Shown piece by piece: positions 34,131 through 42,664 of a DNA stretch of 64,000 nucleotides (position 1 is the first letter of the stretch; the number at the start of each line of letters is the position of its first letter). Origin of the DNA: Nitrospirota bacterium (GTDB lineage: Bacteria > Nitrospirota > Thermodesulfovibrionia > Thermodesulfovibrionales > Dissulfurispiraceae); assembly GCA_040752355.1 (NCBI GenBank), contig JBFMHE010000013.1, positions 44,548 to 108,547 on the forward strand, given 5' to 3'. A program made the position numbers and the translations under genes. Below the pieces are notes generated by a model. It ran no database searches. It was not told where the DNA came from and saw only the letters and a program-made list of their open reading frames with translations.

Positions 34131-36662
34131 TTATTCAAAACTTATGAACCGTTTTGGGTCGATTTTTCGGGCGACCCGTGAAGGAAAGAGCCCCGCCAGC
34201 AGCGTCGTCGCGAGTACGATGAGGAGAATGAGGGTGAGCCAGAGATAGGGCACGCCGAAATGTATCTCCCAGCCGAAAGAGATCTTGTTGATGACATGGA
34301 TGAAGATGATGCTCATCAGGGGGCCCATCAGCGTGCCCAGGAGGGCGCCCGCGGCGCCGACGATTCCGGCGGCGAAGATGAGGATACATTGTATCTGTTC
34401 CCAGTCGCCGCCCAGGTAACGCAGAATGCTGATGTCCCGCTTCCGTTCGAGCACCAGGGCCAGAAGGGTATTGACCACGCCGATGAGCGAAACCACGATC
34501 GATATGAGCTCGATCGCGTAGGTGATGGCGAAGCTCCGGTCGAAGATCGCCAGGACCTTCTCCCGCAGCTCCCTGCTGTTCATGATCTCGAGGGAAAAGC
34601 GCGACGCGAGCCGCTCTCTCAGCTTCTGCGCGAAGGCGTTCACGTCGGTCCCTTCCCTGAGATACACGCCCATCTGGCTGGTATCGTCGAGCCCCCAGTA
34701 GGTCCTCAGCCACTTCCTGTCCATATAGATGAATCCCGATGTCGTTGAGTAGCTGCTGAAGGTCTCGTTCACGACAAAGCGCTGCGGGCCTTTGGGCGTC
34801 GGGATCTCGATCAGATCGCCGCTCTTGAGGCCGTACTTTATGCTGAGATAGTTCGAGACAGCCACCTGCTGCTGCTCCTGCAGGTCTTTGAACCGCCCCT
34901 GCTCCTCTATGCCGAAATAGTTGGTCGGCGAGTGTCTCCTCTGGACCGCGACATCGCCGAAGCCTGCCACGACCCGCCTCCCGAAAAGGGTCACCTGCAG
35001 GGTCCTGAAGCGGTCCACTCCCGATACCTCGGGAAAGCTCTTCACGAGAGAGACGACGTCATCGGAGAGAGGGTAGAAGCAGAAGTTCGAGGTGCAGGAG
35101 GCGGGCTTGATGTAGAGATCGGCCGAGACGTTCCTCGCCATCCACGACGTGAGGGAGTTCTTGAACGAGAAGATCAGCGTCAGGAGCGAGACGATGAGCG
35201 CGCTGCTTATGGCGACGCTCATTAAGGCTACGGAGAACCGGTAGATGTTGCCCTGCATGTCGCCTATGGTTATCGTTGCCGTTGCCTTGAACAGCTTTTC
35301 CGCCGGACGCCTGATCACCCTGAGGATCAGGGTGAGATAAAAGGGCGAGGTGAAGGTAAACCCGACGATGATGAGGAGAATGCCGAGATATGCCAGGTAG
35401 GGGAATTCGAAGGGGGTCAGGGCGTAATCGATATAGGACGCTATGCCCCCGAGGAGGATGAGGATGATCCCGGCCAGGAAGAAGAGATGCTGGTGCCGCT
35501 TGTACTTGCTCTCGAAGGTGCCTTCCCGCGAGCTCTCGTTCGGCCTGATCCGCGCTGACTCGAACGAAGGCACCGCCGACGCGATGAGCGATACGAGAAG
35601 CCCGAGTCCCAGCGCGCGCAGCGCATCGCCGGCAGTGATGAAATAGTCCGAGATGGAGAGCGTCCCGTACATGGTCGAGATAGTCCGCTCCACCGCCATC
35701 ACCGAGAAGTAGGCGACCGCCTGGCCGAGCAGGATGCCGAGGGCCGAACCGATCAGGCCGAGAAGGACCCCCTGAATCGTGAAGATCATGACGATCGTCT
35801 TCCTGTCCGCGCCCAATCCCCGGAGAATGCCGATCTCGGTGCGCCGCTTGACGACCGAGATGAAGATGGTGTTGTAGAGGAGGAAGATGCCGACGAGAAT
35901 GGCGATGAAGCTGACGAACTGGAGGTTGTACCTGAAGGAGGCGAGGAGGGATTTCTGGTTGCGCACCAGCTCCTCCTTGCGCTCGATGGTGAGATGCGAA
36001 GGGAGCTGCTCCCGCAGCCGCTCTGCCGTCGCCTCGTCGGTCGCGAGGTCCACGCGCGAGAGCACGCCGACCTTCCCGAAAAGGTCCTGGTAGTTGCCGA
36101 GGTCCATGATGACGGTATTCGCCGCCACGGATGCGGAATCCAGGATATCGGCGATCTGCAGGTCGTACGCCCTGTCGTAGACGAGCGCCTTGAGTGGTGC
36201 GCCTTTGGCGAGGCCGTGGCGGGCCGCAAACTGCCTGGTAATGACGATGCCGTTCGGGGTCCTCATGAAGCGCTCGATATCGAGGCCGCCCTGGACATCC
36301 GCAGGGAGCGCGCGGGCGGCCGTCACCGTATAGACACCGTGGATATCGACCGACTCCCGGAGCTGCGGGACGAAGGCGTTCACCCGGAGGAGGGGGAAGC
36401 TCTCTTCCTCGACGGCGCGGATATCCCGGTAGACCTTCTCGTCGAAATCGATGCCCGAGATATCGAAGACCTCATGGGTGGCGTACTGGTTTACTCCTTT
36501 GATCCCTGCTTCGAAGGCGGCGATGGCCCGGTCGGAGGCGATCTTCACCCCGATGAAGAGCCCGATGCCGAGAGCGACCCCGAGTATGGAGAGCAGGGTG
36601 AGGAACTTCTCCCCGCGAATGGACCTGAGGACGAAAAGATGGACCAGCTTCCGCAGGGTCAT
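34131..36662 (-). CDS. FtsX-family ABC transporter permease (two-module)
   Basis: An 843-residue membrane protein with two FtsX modules. Each has MacB-like periplasmic parts. Module one: [20 protein letters not shown] near residue 20, then TM segments near 250-350 with [20 protein letters not shown] and [13 protein letters not shown]. Module two: membrane segments near 480 and 720-830, with [20 protein letters not shown] and [14 protein letters not shown] at the end. It overlaps the ATPase gene by 4 bp. Together they form a type VII-like exporter for lipoprotein or lipid movement rather than import. The neighbouring AttH-like lipocalin protein suggests a hydrophobic cargo. Confidence 0.9.
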   Translation of the reverse strand: MTLRKLVHLFVLRSIRGEKFLTLLSILGVALGIGLFIGVKIASDRAIAAFEAGIKGVNQYATHEVFDISGIDFDEKVYRDIRAVEEESFPLLRVNAFVPQLRESVDIHGVYTVTAARALPADVQGGLDIERFMRTPNGIVITRQFAARHGLAKGAPLKALVYDRAYDLQIADILDSASVAANTVIMDLGNYQDLFGKVGVLSRVDLATDEATAERLREQLPSHLTIERKEELVRNQKSLLASFRYNLQFVSFIAILVGIFLLYNTIFISVVKRRTEIGILRGLGADRKTIVMIFTIQGVLLGLIGSALGILLGQAVAYFSVMAVERTISTMYGTLSISDYFITAGDALRALGLGLLVSLIASAVPSFESARIRPNESSREGTFESKYKRHQHLFFLAGIILILLGGIASYIDYALTPFEFPYLAYLGILLIIVGFTFTSPFYLTLILRVIRRPAEKLFKATATITIGDMQGNIYRFSVALMSVAISSALIVSLLTLIFSFKNSLTSWMARNVSADLYIKPASCTSNFCFYPLSDDVVSLVKSFPEVSGVDRFRTLQVTLFGRRVVAGFGDVAVQRRHSPTNYFGIEEQGRFKDLQEQQQVAVSNYLSIKYGLKSGDLIEIPTPKGPQRFVVNETFSSYSTTSGFIYMDRKWLRTYWGLDDTSQMGVYLREGTDVNAFAQKLRERLASRFSLEIMNSRELREKVLAIFDRSFAITYAIELISIVVSLIGVVNTLLALVLERKRDISILRYLGGDWEQIQCILIFAAGIVGAAGALLGTLMGPLMSIIFIHVINKISFGWEIHFGVPYLWLTLILLIVLATTLLAGLFPSRVARKIDPKRFISFE

Positions 36663-37303
36663 AGGAGGATAGCGCCGTCCCTGATCCGCACGACCCGTTG
36701 GGCGTACCGCGTCAGCGGCGCTTCATGCGTCACCAGGACGACGGTCTTCCCCAGCTCTTCGACGAGCTGCTTGAGGAGGTCCATGATCGATTCGCCCGTC
36801 ACGCTGTCGAGGCTCCCCGTAGGCTCGTCCGCGAGGACGATATCGGGATTATGGATCAGCGCACGGGCTATGGCGACGCGCTGCTGCTGTCCGCCCGAGA
36901 GCTGAAAGGGGAAACCGGCCTCCTTGCCCTTCAGGCCGACGCGGCGGATGTACGTATGCACCTGCTCCTCGCCCTCGGCGCCGCTGAGCAGCAGGGGCAT
37001 CTGTATGTTCTCGAAGACGGTGATGTTCGGGAGCAGGTTGAAGAACTGGAATATGAAACCGATCTTCTTTCTCCGGTAGAGCGTCAGCTGCCGGTCGGTG
37101 TAGGCGGTGATCTTCTCGCTGTCGACAACGATCGTGCCGTCGTCGGGCCGGTCCATGCCGCCGATAAGATTGAGGAGGGTCGATTTCCCGGATCCGGAGC
37201 TCCCCATGACCGCGAGGAACTCTCCTGTCCGCACCTCGAGGTTCACCCCGTTCAGGACCTTGCAATCCCCGTAATATTTATCGACGTTCTCGAGCGTGAT
37301 CAT
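36659..37303 (-). CDS. ABC transporter ATP-binding protein (LolD/MacB-like)
   Basis: A 214-residue ATPase. Walker [21 protein letters not shown] (about residues 32-51), Q-loop in [12 protein letters not shown], signature [17 protein letters not shown] (about 137), Walker [21 protein letters not shown] and the switch histidine in [10 protein letters not shown]. Length and motifs fit LolD/MacB/FtsE-type ATPases that pair with FtsX permeases. It sits between the permease (4-bp overlap) and the lipocalin-like gene (adjacent stop and start), so the three form one operon. Confidence 0.93.
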   Translation of the reverse strand: MITLENVDKYYGDCKVLNGVNLEVRTGEFLAVMGSSGSGKSTLLNLIGGMDRPDDGTIVVDSEKITAYTDRQLTLYRRKKIGFIFQFFNLLPNITVFENIQMPLLLSGAEGEEQVHTYIRRVGLKGKEAGFPFQLSGGQQQRVAIARALIHNPDIVLADEPTGSLDSVTGESIMDLLKQLVEELGKTVVLVTHEAPLTRYAQRVVRIRDGAILL

Positions 37304-38359
37304 TCAGTATCCCACCAGCTCTACATAGGCCCTTCCCGTCGCGTTCCCCGTTACCGTGCAGGCGCCTTCCCAGTAGTAGTTCCTGGTCGTTTTCGTAGAG
37401 AGCACCTCCTGGTCCTCGATCAGGGGCGTGACGGTGAGCGCCAGCCGCTCGGCAGGAAGGGCGATTTCCCACTGCGCGGGATAGCGCGCGCCGGTCTTTT
37501 CCGAGGTATAATGCCGCAGCGTCTTGATCGTGAACTCCTTTTTCGCGAGGTGGCGGTAACTGCCGTCGGGATAGACGAGCGTGCCGGAGGAGTAGGGGTC
37601 ATGCGAGCCGTCCCTGTTCCTGATGAGATACAGCATGACATCCCTGCCGTCGTCGAGCTGGAGCGAGAACCAGTCCCACCCGGCCTTGCCTGCATCGAGC
37701 CCCCGGGACGAGAGCTCCCGGTCGAACCAGCTCGTACCGCTCACCGTGAAGGTGGCGCTGCCGATCCGCAGGGTGCCCTCGGCAGCGAGCCGGGGATAAG
37801 AGAAGTAGTAGGAAGCGATCAGGGGCGATGCCCGGGATTTCCGCGAGTAGCCCTGCTCTCCGTGAAGGACGAGCGGCTTCAGGGGGGTCAGGGTCAGCTC
37901 GAGCGCATGCCGCTCCCCGGAAGCCTTCAACTGCATCTTCTCCATTGAGCCCTCCAGGCTGCTCGCCCCGACCCATACGTGCAGGCGGTCGCTGCGCGCC
38001 CCGGCGAAGCCATAGGCCCCTGCGTCCGCCCTCTCGTGGAAGAGGAATTTCCTGTCCTGTATATCGGATACCGCGAAATGGGAAATATAGATCGTGCTCA
38101 CCCCGAATTGGGAGGAGTAGTCTCTCTTCTGGACGCCCACGACGAAAAAGGTGAGCTCATAGCCGAACTCCCTGCCGCCGGCATCGAAGAGATGCCCGGT
38201 AAAGTACCACCACTGAACCCGATACGCGCTGTTGTGATATAAGTCCCGGGGAAACTGCAGCCGGGATTCCGCGGTGACCTCGCTGAACTCCTGCGGCAGT
38301 GCGTCAGGAACGATGCCGATGAGCGAAAACAGCAGGATGAAAGCTCGTATCGTAGTCAT
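37304..38359 (-). CDS. Secreted CrtC/AttH-type lipocalin-like protein
   Basis: About 351 residues. The signal peptide (MTTIRAFILLFSLIGIVPDA) precedes two lipocalin-like beta-barrel halves typical of the hydroxyneurosporene synthase/AttH family: SAYRVQWWYFTGHLFDAGGR (about residue 42), GYELTFFVVGVQ, then GTSWFDRELSSRGLDAGKAG and WDWFSLQLDDGRDVMLYLIR (about 215). The start at 38359 has GAGGGA 5 nt upstream; an ATG 17 codons earlier gives a basic prefix without signal character. It is first in an operon with an FtsX-type exporter, an arrangement known for AttEFGH-like systems, so it probably carries or modifies the lipophilic cargo. Enzymatic activity is not shown. Confidence 0.85.
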   Translation of the reverse strand: MTTIRAFILLFSLIGIVPDALPQEFSEVTAESRLQFPRDLYHNSAYRVQWWYFTGHLFDAGGREFGYELTFFVVGVQKRDYSSQFGVSTIYISHFAVSDIQDRKFLFHERADAGAYGFAGARSDRLHVWVGASSLEGSMEKMQLKASGERHALELTLTPLKPLVLHGEQGYSRKSRASPLIASYYFSYPRLAAEGTLRIGSATFTVSGTSWFDRELSSRGLDAGKAGWDWFSLQLDDGRDVMLYLIRNRDGSHDPYSSGTLVYPDGSYRHLAKKEFTIKTLRHYTSEKTGARYPAQWEIALPAERLALTVTPLIEDQEVLSTKTTRNYYWEGACTVTGNATGRAYVELVGY

Positions 38360-38717
38360 TCCCTCTGCCCCTCTGCGGCCCTCCGTTCTCAGGCGCTGCC
38401 GTGCGCGCATACCTCTGATCTAATTTTACTATGTTATAATAAAACGTGCGTAAGGAAGATACCTCCCCCGGCAGTGAGGGCCTCGCCGGGAGCCTGTTTC
38501 AGAGGCGGCGTATATCGTGCTCCGCCATACCGAATGCCGGATATCTTGGTTTCTCCCGGATTTTCCCGTGGTTGTCCTTGTGGAATGCATGGCGCAGCAG
38601 CTGTACTGCCTATTAATTTTATTAATTGTTACTTTAATTTGTTGAAATCCGTAACATTTTGGGCTAAGCTAATAAAATTCACTTGTTGCGGGAAGAAAAA
38701 TAGAGGAGGGTAATGAG
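38360..38717. other. Leader/intergenic region before the oxidoreductase operon
   Basis: 358 bp between divergent genes. A strong hairpin CCCGGC...GCCGGG lies at about 38466-38490, a TTATAATAAAA box at about 38431, and TTGAAA (38642-38647) with a 17-bp spacer to TAAGCT (38665-38670). The last 150 bp are clearly AT-rich. The por-type gene has GGAGGG 7 nt before its ATG. No recognised riboswitch and no ORF. Confidence 0.4.
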
Positions 38718-39293
38718 ATGGCTGAAATGCTGGAAATCAGATGGCACGGCCGCGGCGGGCAGGGTACGGTTACTGCTGCCAAGGTCTTTGCCGATGCATG
38801 TTTGAGCGGAGGGCGCTATGTGCAGGCCTTTCCCGAATACGGTCCTGAACGCTCGGGAGCCCCGCTGAGGGCCTACAACAGGGTGAGCTCGAAGGAGCTC
38901 AGGATGCACTGCCCTGTGCTGAAACCGAATATTGTCGCCGTGGTCGATGCGACCCTGCTCGACGCCATAAATGTAGCCGACGGCGCGCCGGATGACGCGG
39001 CCTTCATCATCAACACCGCAAAGGACCCGAAGGAGATCCGGGAGAAGCTCAAGGCGAAGCCGTCGCAGAAGGTCTTTACCGTAGACGCCACCAAGATCGC
39101 CATCGAGAGCTTCGGCAGGCCCATGCCGAACTCCCCGATGGTCGGCACGCTCGCGAAGGTGTCGGGACTGGTGAGCCTCGAGAACATCCTCGAGGATGTC
39201 AAAAAGAGTTTCGGGAAAAAGTTTTCGCAGAAGATCATAGACGGTAACCTCGAAGCGACGCGGAGAGGGTACGAGGAGGTAAAGGAAGGATGA
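38718..39293 (+). CDS. 2-oxoacid:ferredoxin oxidoreductase, gamma subunit
   Basis: A 191-residue subunit opening with EMLEIRWHGRGGQGTVTAAK, the gamma-domain nucleotide/CoA-interacting motif GRGGQG (about residue 12-17). It has YVQAFPEYGPERSGAPLRAY and ends with TRRGYEEVKEG. Gene order gamma-delta-alpha-beta and a separate ferredoxin subunit match heterotetrameric pyruvate or 2-ketoisovalerate synthases of anaerobes. The enzyme reversibly converts a 2-oxoacid and CoA to acyl-CoA, CO2 and reduced ferredoxin in the cytoplasm. The exact substrate (pyruvate, 2-oxoglutarate or branched 2-oxoacid) cannot be fixed by eye. GGAGGG precedes the start, and a 4-bp overlap couples it to the next gene. Confidence 0.93.
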   Translation: MAEMLEIRWHGRGGQGTVTAAKVFADACLSGGRYVQAFPEYGPERSGAPLRAYNRVSSKELRMHCPVLKPNIVAVVDATLLDAINVADGAPDDAAFIINTAKDPKEIREKLKAKPSQKVFTVDATKIAIESFGRPMPNSPMVGTLAKVSGLVSLENILEDVKKSFGKKFSQKIIDGNLEATRRGYEEVKEG

Positions 39294-39583
39294 AACTGAA
39301 GGGATGGAAAGAACTCAACCCCGGCGCGGTCATCACCGAGCCCGGGAGCGCCCTGAAATTCAAGACCGGCTCCTGGAGGGCCTTTAAACCTAGATGGATC
39401 CCGGAAAACTGCATTCAGTGCATGTTCTGCTGGGCCTACTGCCCCGACATGGCGATAAAGGTCAAGGACGGAAAGAGAGCGGAATTCGATTATGACTATT
39501 GCAAGGGCTGCGGCATCTGCGCCCTCGAGTGCCCCGGCAAGAAGGGCAATAAGGCGATCGTCATGGAAGAGGAGGGCAAGTAA
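39290..39583 (+). CDS. 2-oxoacid:ferredoxin oxidoreductase, delta (ferredoxin) subunit
   Basis: A 97-residue protein with two 4Fe-4S motifs: CIQCMFCWAYCPD (about residues 42-54) and CKGCGICALECPG (about 73-85), the full CxxCxxCxxxCP pattern twice. It passes electrons from the thiamine-dependent alpha/beta core to free ferredoxin. The N-terminal LKGWKELNPGAVITEPGSAL is typical of delta subunits. ATGA overlap upstream and single-base overlap downstream show tight translational coupling. Confidence 0.94.
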   Translation: MKLKGWKELNPGAVITEPGSALKFKTGSWRAFKPRWIPENCIQCMFCWAYCPDMAIKVKDGKRAEFDYDYCKGCGICALECPGKKGNKAIVMEEEGK

Positions 39584-40776
39584 TGGGAACCAACGGAAAG
39601 AAGATAGTCGCCGTCACCGGCAATGAGGCTGTTGCCGAGGCGATGCGCCAGATCAATCCCGATGTCTGCGCCGCCTATCCCATCACGCCTGCCACCGATA
39701 TCATGCAGCGCTTCACCAGCTTCGTCTCGAACGGCAAGGTCAAGACCGAGATGGTCCTCGTCGAGAGCGAGCACAGCGCCATGAGCGCCTGCATCGGCGC
39801 CTCCGCCGCGGGCGGCAGGGTCGCCACCGCCACGTCCGCCCAGGGACTGGCCCTCATGTGGGAGGAGCTGTATATCGCTTCCGGCAACCGCCTGCCTATC
39901 GTGATGTCGCTGGTCAACCGGGCGCTCTCCGCGCCGATCAATATCCACGGCGACCACTCCGACGGCATGGGCGCGCGCGATTGCGGCTGGATACAGCTCT
40001 GGTCCGAGAACGCCCAGGAAGCCTACGATAACATGATCCAGGCGTTCCGCATCGCCGAGCACGGGGACATCAGGATGCCGGCCATGGTCTGCATGGACGG
40101 CTTCATCATCAGCCACTCCATAGAGAGGATGGAGTATCTGGACGACGAGACGGTGCGGAACTTCGCCGGGGAGTTCAAGACGGTCAATCCCCTGCTCGAT
40201 GTCGAGCACCCGGTGAGCTACGGCCCGTTGATCCTGACGGATTACTATATGGAATACCGGAGGGCCCATGCCGAAGTCATGTCGAAGGTCAAGAAGGTGG
40301 TCCTCGACGTGGCGAAGGACTTCGAGAAGATCTCGGGCAGGGAGTACGGTCTCTTCGAGACGTATAGGCTCGAGGATGCGGAGGTCGGCATCGTTGTCCT
40401 GAACTCCGCGGCGGGCACCACCAAGGATGCCATCGATATGTTCAGGGACAAAGGCGTCAAGGCGGGGCTCCTGAAGCCGAGGCTCTTCAGGCCGTTCCCC
40501 TACGAGGAGGTCGGCGAGGCATTGAAGCATCTGAAGGCGGTCTGCGTGCTCGACAGGGCCGACGCCTTCGGCGCTTCCTACGGCCCGCTCTTCATGGAGA
40601 TCGCGGCGAGCCTTTATCCCTACAAGGAGAGGCCGGTGATGTTCAATAAGGTCTACGGCCTCGGCGGAAGGGACTATCTCCCCGACCAGGCGGAGCTGGT
40701 GCTCACCGAGCTTGCCGAGACCCTGAAGACAGGGAAGGTAAAAACGGTTAAAGAATATATAGGAGTGAGGGAATAA
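39583..40776 (+). CDS. 2-oxoacid:ferredoxin oxidoreductase, alpha subunit
   Basis: 397 residues. Domain I includes VAVTGNEAVAEAMRQINPDV, AAYPITPATDIMQRFTSFVS (YPITPxT substrate motif, about residue 32) and VESEHSAMSACIGASAAGGR. Domain II has VGIVVLNSAAGTTKDAID and LLKPRLFRPFPYEEVGEALK, then VCVLDRADAFGASYGPLF. This is the normal order for POR/VOR alpha chains. It binds part of the thiamine diphosphate site together with beta. One base separates it from the beta gene. Confidence 0.94.
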   Translation: MGTNGKKIVAVTGNEAVAEAMRQINPDVCAAYPITPATDIMQRFTSFVSNGKVKTEMVLVESEHSAMSACIGASAAGGRVATATSAQGLALMWEELYIASGNRLPIVMSLVNRALSAPINIHGDHSDGMGARDCGWIQLWSENAQEAYDNMIQAFRIAEHGDIRMPAMVCMDGFIISHSIERMEYLDDETVRNFAGEFKTVNPLLDVEHPVSYGPLILTDYYMEYRRAHAEVMSKVKKVVLDVAKDFEKISGREYGLFETYRLEDAEVGIVVLNSAAGTTKDAIDMFRDKGVKAGLLKPRLFRPFPYEEVGEALKHLKAVCVLDRADAFGASYGPLFMEIAASLYPYKERPVMFNKVYGLGGRDYLPDQAELVLTELAETLKTGKVKTVKEYIGVRE

Positions 40777-40777
40777 C

Positions 40778-41749
40778 ATGGCGACACCATTGAGTCTGAA
40801 AGAGCTTTCGAAGAAAGAAGTATTGCTGACCGGAGGCCATCGTATGTGCGCCGGCTGCGGCGCTCCGATCGTGGTCAAGATGGTGCTGCTCGCTGCCGAA
40901 CAGCCCGTGGTCGCAGCCAATGCGACGGGCTGCCTCGAAGTCTCGACCTGCATCTCCGAGTTCACGGCATGGAAGATTCCCTGGATCCATAACGCCTTCG
41001 AGAACGCAGCGGCGACCGCTTCGGGAGTCGAGACCATGTACCGCTCCCTCAAGAAGCAGGGCAAGATCGACAAGGACATCAAGTTCATCGCTTTCGGCGG
41101 CGACGGCGGCACCTACGACATCGGGTTCCAGAGCCTCTCGGGAGCGATGGAGCGCGGCCATGACCTGCTCTACATCTGCTACGACAACGGCGCGTACATG
41201 AACACCGGTATCCAGCGTTCGAGCGCAACGCCCTTCGGCGCCGATACCACGACCTGCCCGGCGGGAAGCGCGATCCCGGGAAAGCTGCAGCACCGGAAAG
41301 ATCTCACCAAGATCATGGCTGCCCACGGCATCCCCTATGTCGCCCAGGCGTCGCCGAGCCATTGGCAGGACCTTATGAAGAAGGTGAAGAAGGCCCTCGC
41401 AACGCCGGGTCCGAAGTTCATGAATATCATCGCTCCCTGCAACAGGGGCTGGAGGTCGAGGAACGACGACGCCATCCAGTTGAGCAGGCTCGCGGTCGAG
41501 ACCTGCTACTGGCCGCTCTTCGAGATCGAGAACGGCGTGACCACGATCTCGGTGAAGCCGAAAGAGAAGAAGCCCCTCGTCGAGTTCCTGAAACCCCAGG
41601 GCAGGTTCAAGCACCTCTTCGGCCCTGAAAACGAGCACCTCCTGAACGAGGCACAGGCGCAGGTCGACGCCTACTGGGACCGCCTGCTCAGGGAGGAGGC
41701 CTTCAGCGCATCGCTGGGGTCGAAAGAGGCGGAAGAGAAAATAGCGTAA
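40778..41749 (+). CDS. 2-oxoacid:ferredoxin oxidoreductase, beta subunit
   Basis: 323 residues. CAGCGAPIVVKMVL (about residue 22-35) and a later cysteine in ATGCLEVSTCISEF supply 4Fe-4S ligands. The thiamine diphosphate motif is FGGDGGTYDIGFQSLSGAME with YICYDNGAYMNTGIQRSS (GDG...N, about 107-146). LMKKVKKALATPGPKFMNII and APCNRGWR follow. It contains the cofactor-binding core and completes the four-gene operon. A strong intrinsic terminator follows 28 bp later. Confidence 0.95.
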   Translation: MATPLSLKELSKKEVLLTGGHRMCAGCGAPIVVKMVLLAAEQPVVAANATGCLEVSTCISEFTAWKIPWIHNAFENAAATASGVETMYRSLKKQGKIDKDIKFIAFGGDGGTYDIGFQSLSGAMERGHDLLYICYDNGAYMNTGIQRSSATPFGADTTTCPAGSAIPGKLQHRKDLTKIMAAHGIPYVAQASPSHWQDLMKKVKKALATPGPKFMNIIAPCNRGWRSRNDDAIQLSRLAVETCYWPLFEIENGVTTISVKPKEKKPLVEFLKPQGRFKHLFGPENEHLLNEAQAQVDAYWDRLLREEAFSASLGSKEAEEKIA

Positions 41750-41777
41750 CAGTTTTAAGAACGTAGTTCCAGGCTGG

Positions 41778-41810
41778 AGCCCTTGCAAAGACTCTTTGCA
41801 AGGGCTTTTT
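41778..41810 (+). terminator. Strong intrinsic terminator of the oxidoreductase operon
   Basis: AGCCCTTGCAAAGA (41778-41791) and TCTTTGCAAGGGCT (41793-41806) are perfect inverted copies with a minimal loop, followed by TTTTT (41806-41810). Confidence 0.9.
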
Positions 41811-42028
41811 GCGTTCCCGATAAGGCAAAAGTCTCGGCCTTGACGCTCGGGGAGGTAATTGATAGAGTGAGGGTACGAATGATGTTCCAGACTGGCGCGG
41901 CTCTCCGGAGCATTGTTACGGAGAGACTTGATAACCCGAAAGAAAGGTGATATGCGTTAATTAGTTGACCGGTATAGAGGTGTTTGCGGGAAATAACAGG
42001 AGAGAAGAAGAAAAAGGAGGGAGCTGTC

Positions 42029-42388
42029 ATGGCAAATCCATTCGTGCATATTGAATTGCAGACACAGGACCCGGATAAGGCCAAAACGTTTTACGCAAGA
42101 TTGTTCGACTGGAAGCTCGAAGACATTCCGGGTATGGACTATACGATGATCGGCGTGGGAGAGGGCACAGGCGGCGGAATGATGAAGAACCCCATGCCGG
42201 GTGCTCCGTCCCATTGGCTTCCGTACATTCTGGTGGATGACATTGCAGCCTCAACAAAGAAGGCGAAGTCGCTTGGAGCTGCGATTGCTCAGGATGTTAC
42301 CGAAATCACGGATTTTGGATGGTTCAGCGTGATTATAGATCCGACCGGAGCAGCCTTCGGACTCTGGCAGGGGAAAGCCGGCAAGTAA
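42029..42388 (+). CDS. VOC (glyoxalase/bleomycin-resistance fold) family protein
   Basis: A 119-residue protein: MANPFVHIELQTQDPDKAKT opens the first beta-alpha-beta-beta-beta unit (FYARLFDWKLEDIPGMDYTM), and WLPYILVDDIAASTKKAKSL with DPTGAAFGLWQGK the second. The metal positions H7 and E about residue 45/105 are only partly evident. The start at 42029 has AAGGAGGGAG 7 nt upstream; an earlier in-frame ATG adds a lysine-rich prefix. Small VOC proteins of this type are widespread with unknown substrates. It is monocistronic by position. Confidence 0.82.
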   Translation: MANPFVHIELQTQDPDKAKTFYARLFDWKLEDIPGMDYTMIGVGEGTGGGMMKNPMPGAPSHWLPYILVDDIAASTKKAKSLGAAIAQDVTEITDFGWFSVIIDPTGAAFGLWQGKAGK

Positions 42389-42664
42389 GGGCTCTCTCAG
42401 GGTATATCATCTTTTCAGAACTGAAAGAAAAATTGCCACAGCTGGGGGTGAAAGATTTCGATCCCGGCCCGCACTATCTGCAGGAGGACGATCCTGAAAG
42501 GATCGTCGCAGTAGCTGGCAGCCTGGATCAAGGAGAACGGGCTTTAAAACGAGAGGGAGAGGCAGCGTCTGATCGATACAGCGATCGGCATTTGAAGAAA
42601 ATATCCGAGAATTGGGCCCGGTCTGCATTGATCGGAACCGGTGATCCTGAACAAAAGCCCTCTC
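42389..42664. other. Intergenic stretch without a clear gene
   Basis: 276 bp between the VOC gene and the stop of the Kef-like gene. One plus-strand frame across it (from about 42410 to 42660) reads like a protein fragment (KEKLPQLGVKDFDPGPHYLQ) but has no start with a ribosome site and runs into the opposite gene, so it may be a decayed remnant. GATCCTGAAAGGATC at 42490-42504 is a small hairpin. Confidence 0.3.

Noticed and set aside
39496..41112. 538-codon minus-strand ORF opposite the oxidoreductase genes
   Set aside because: Opposes three coupled genes with intact cofactor motifs; no fold signature of its own.
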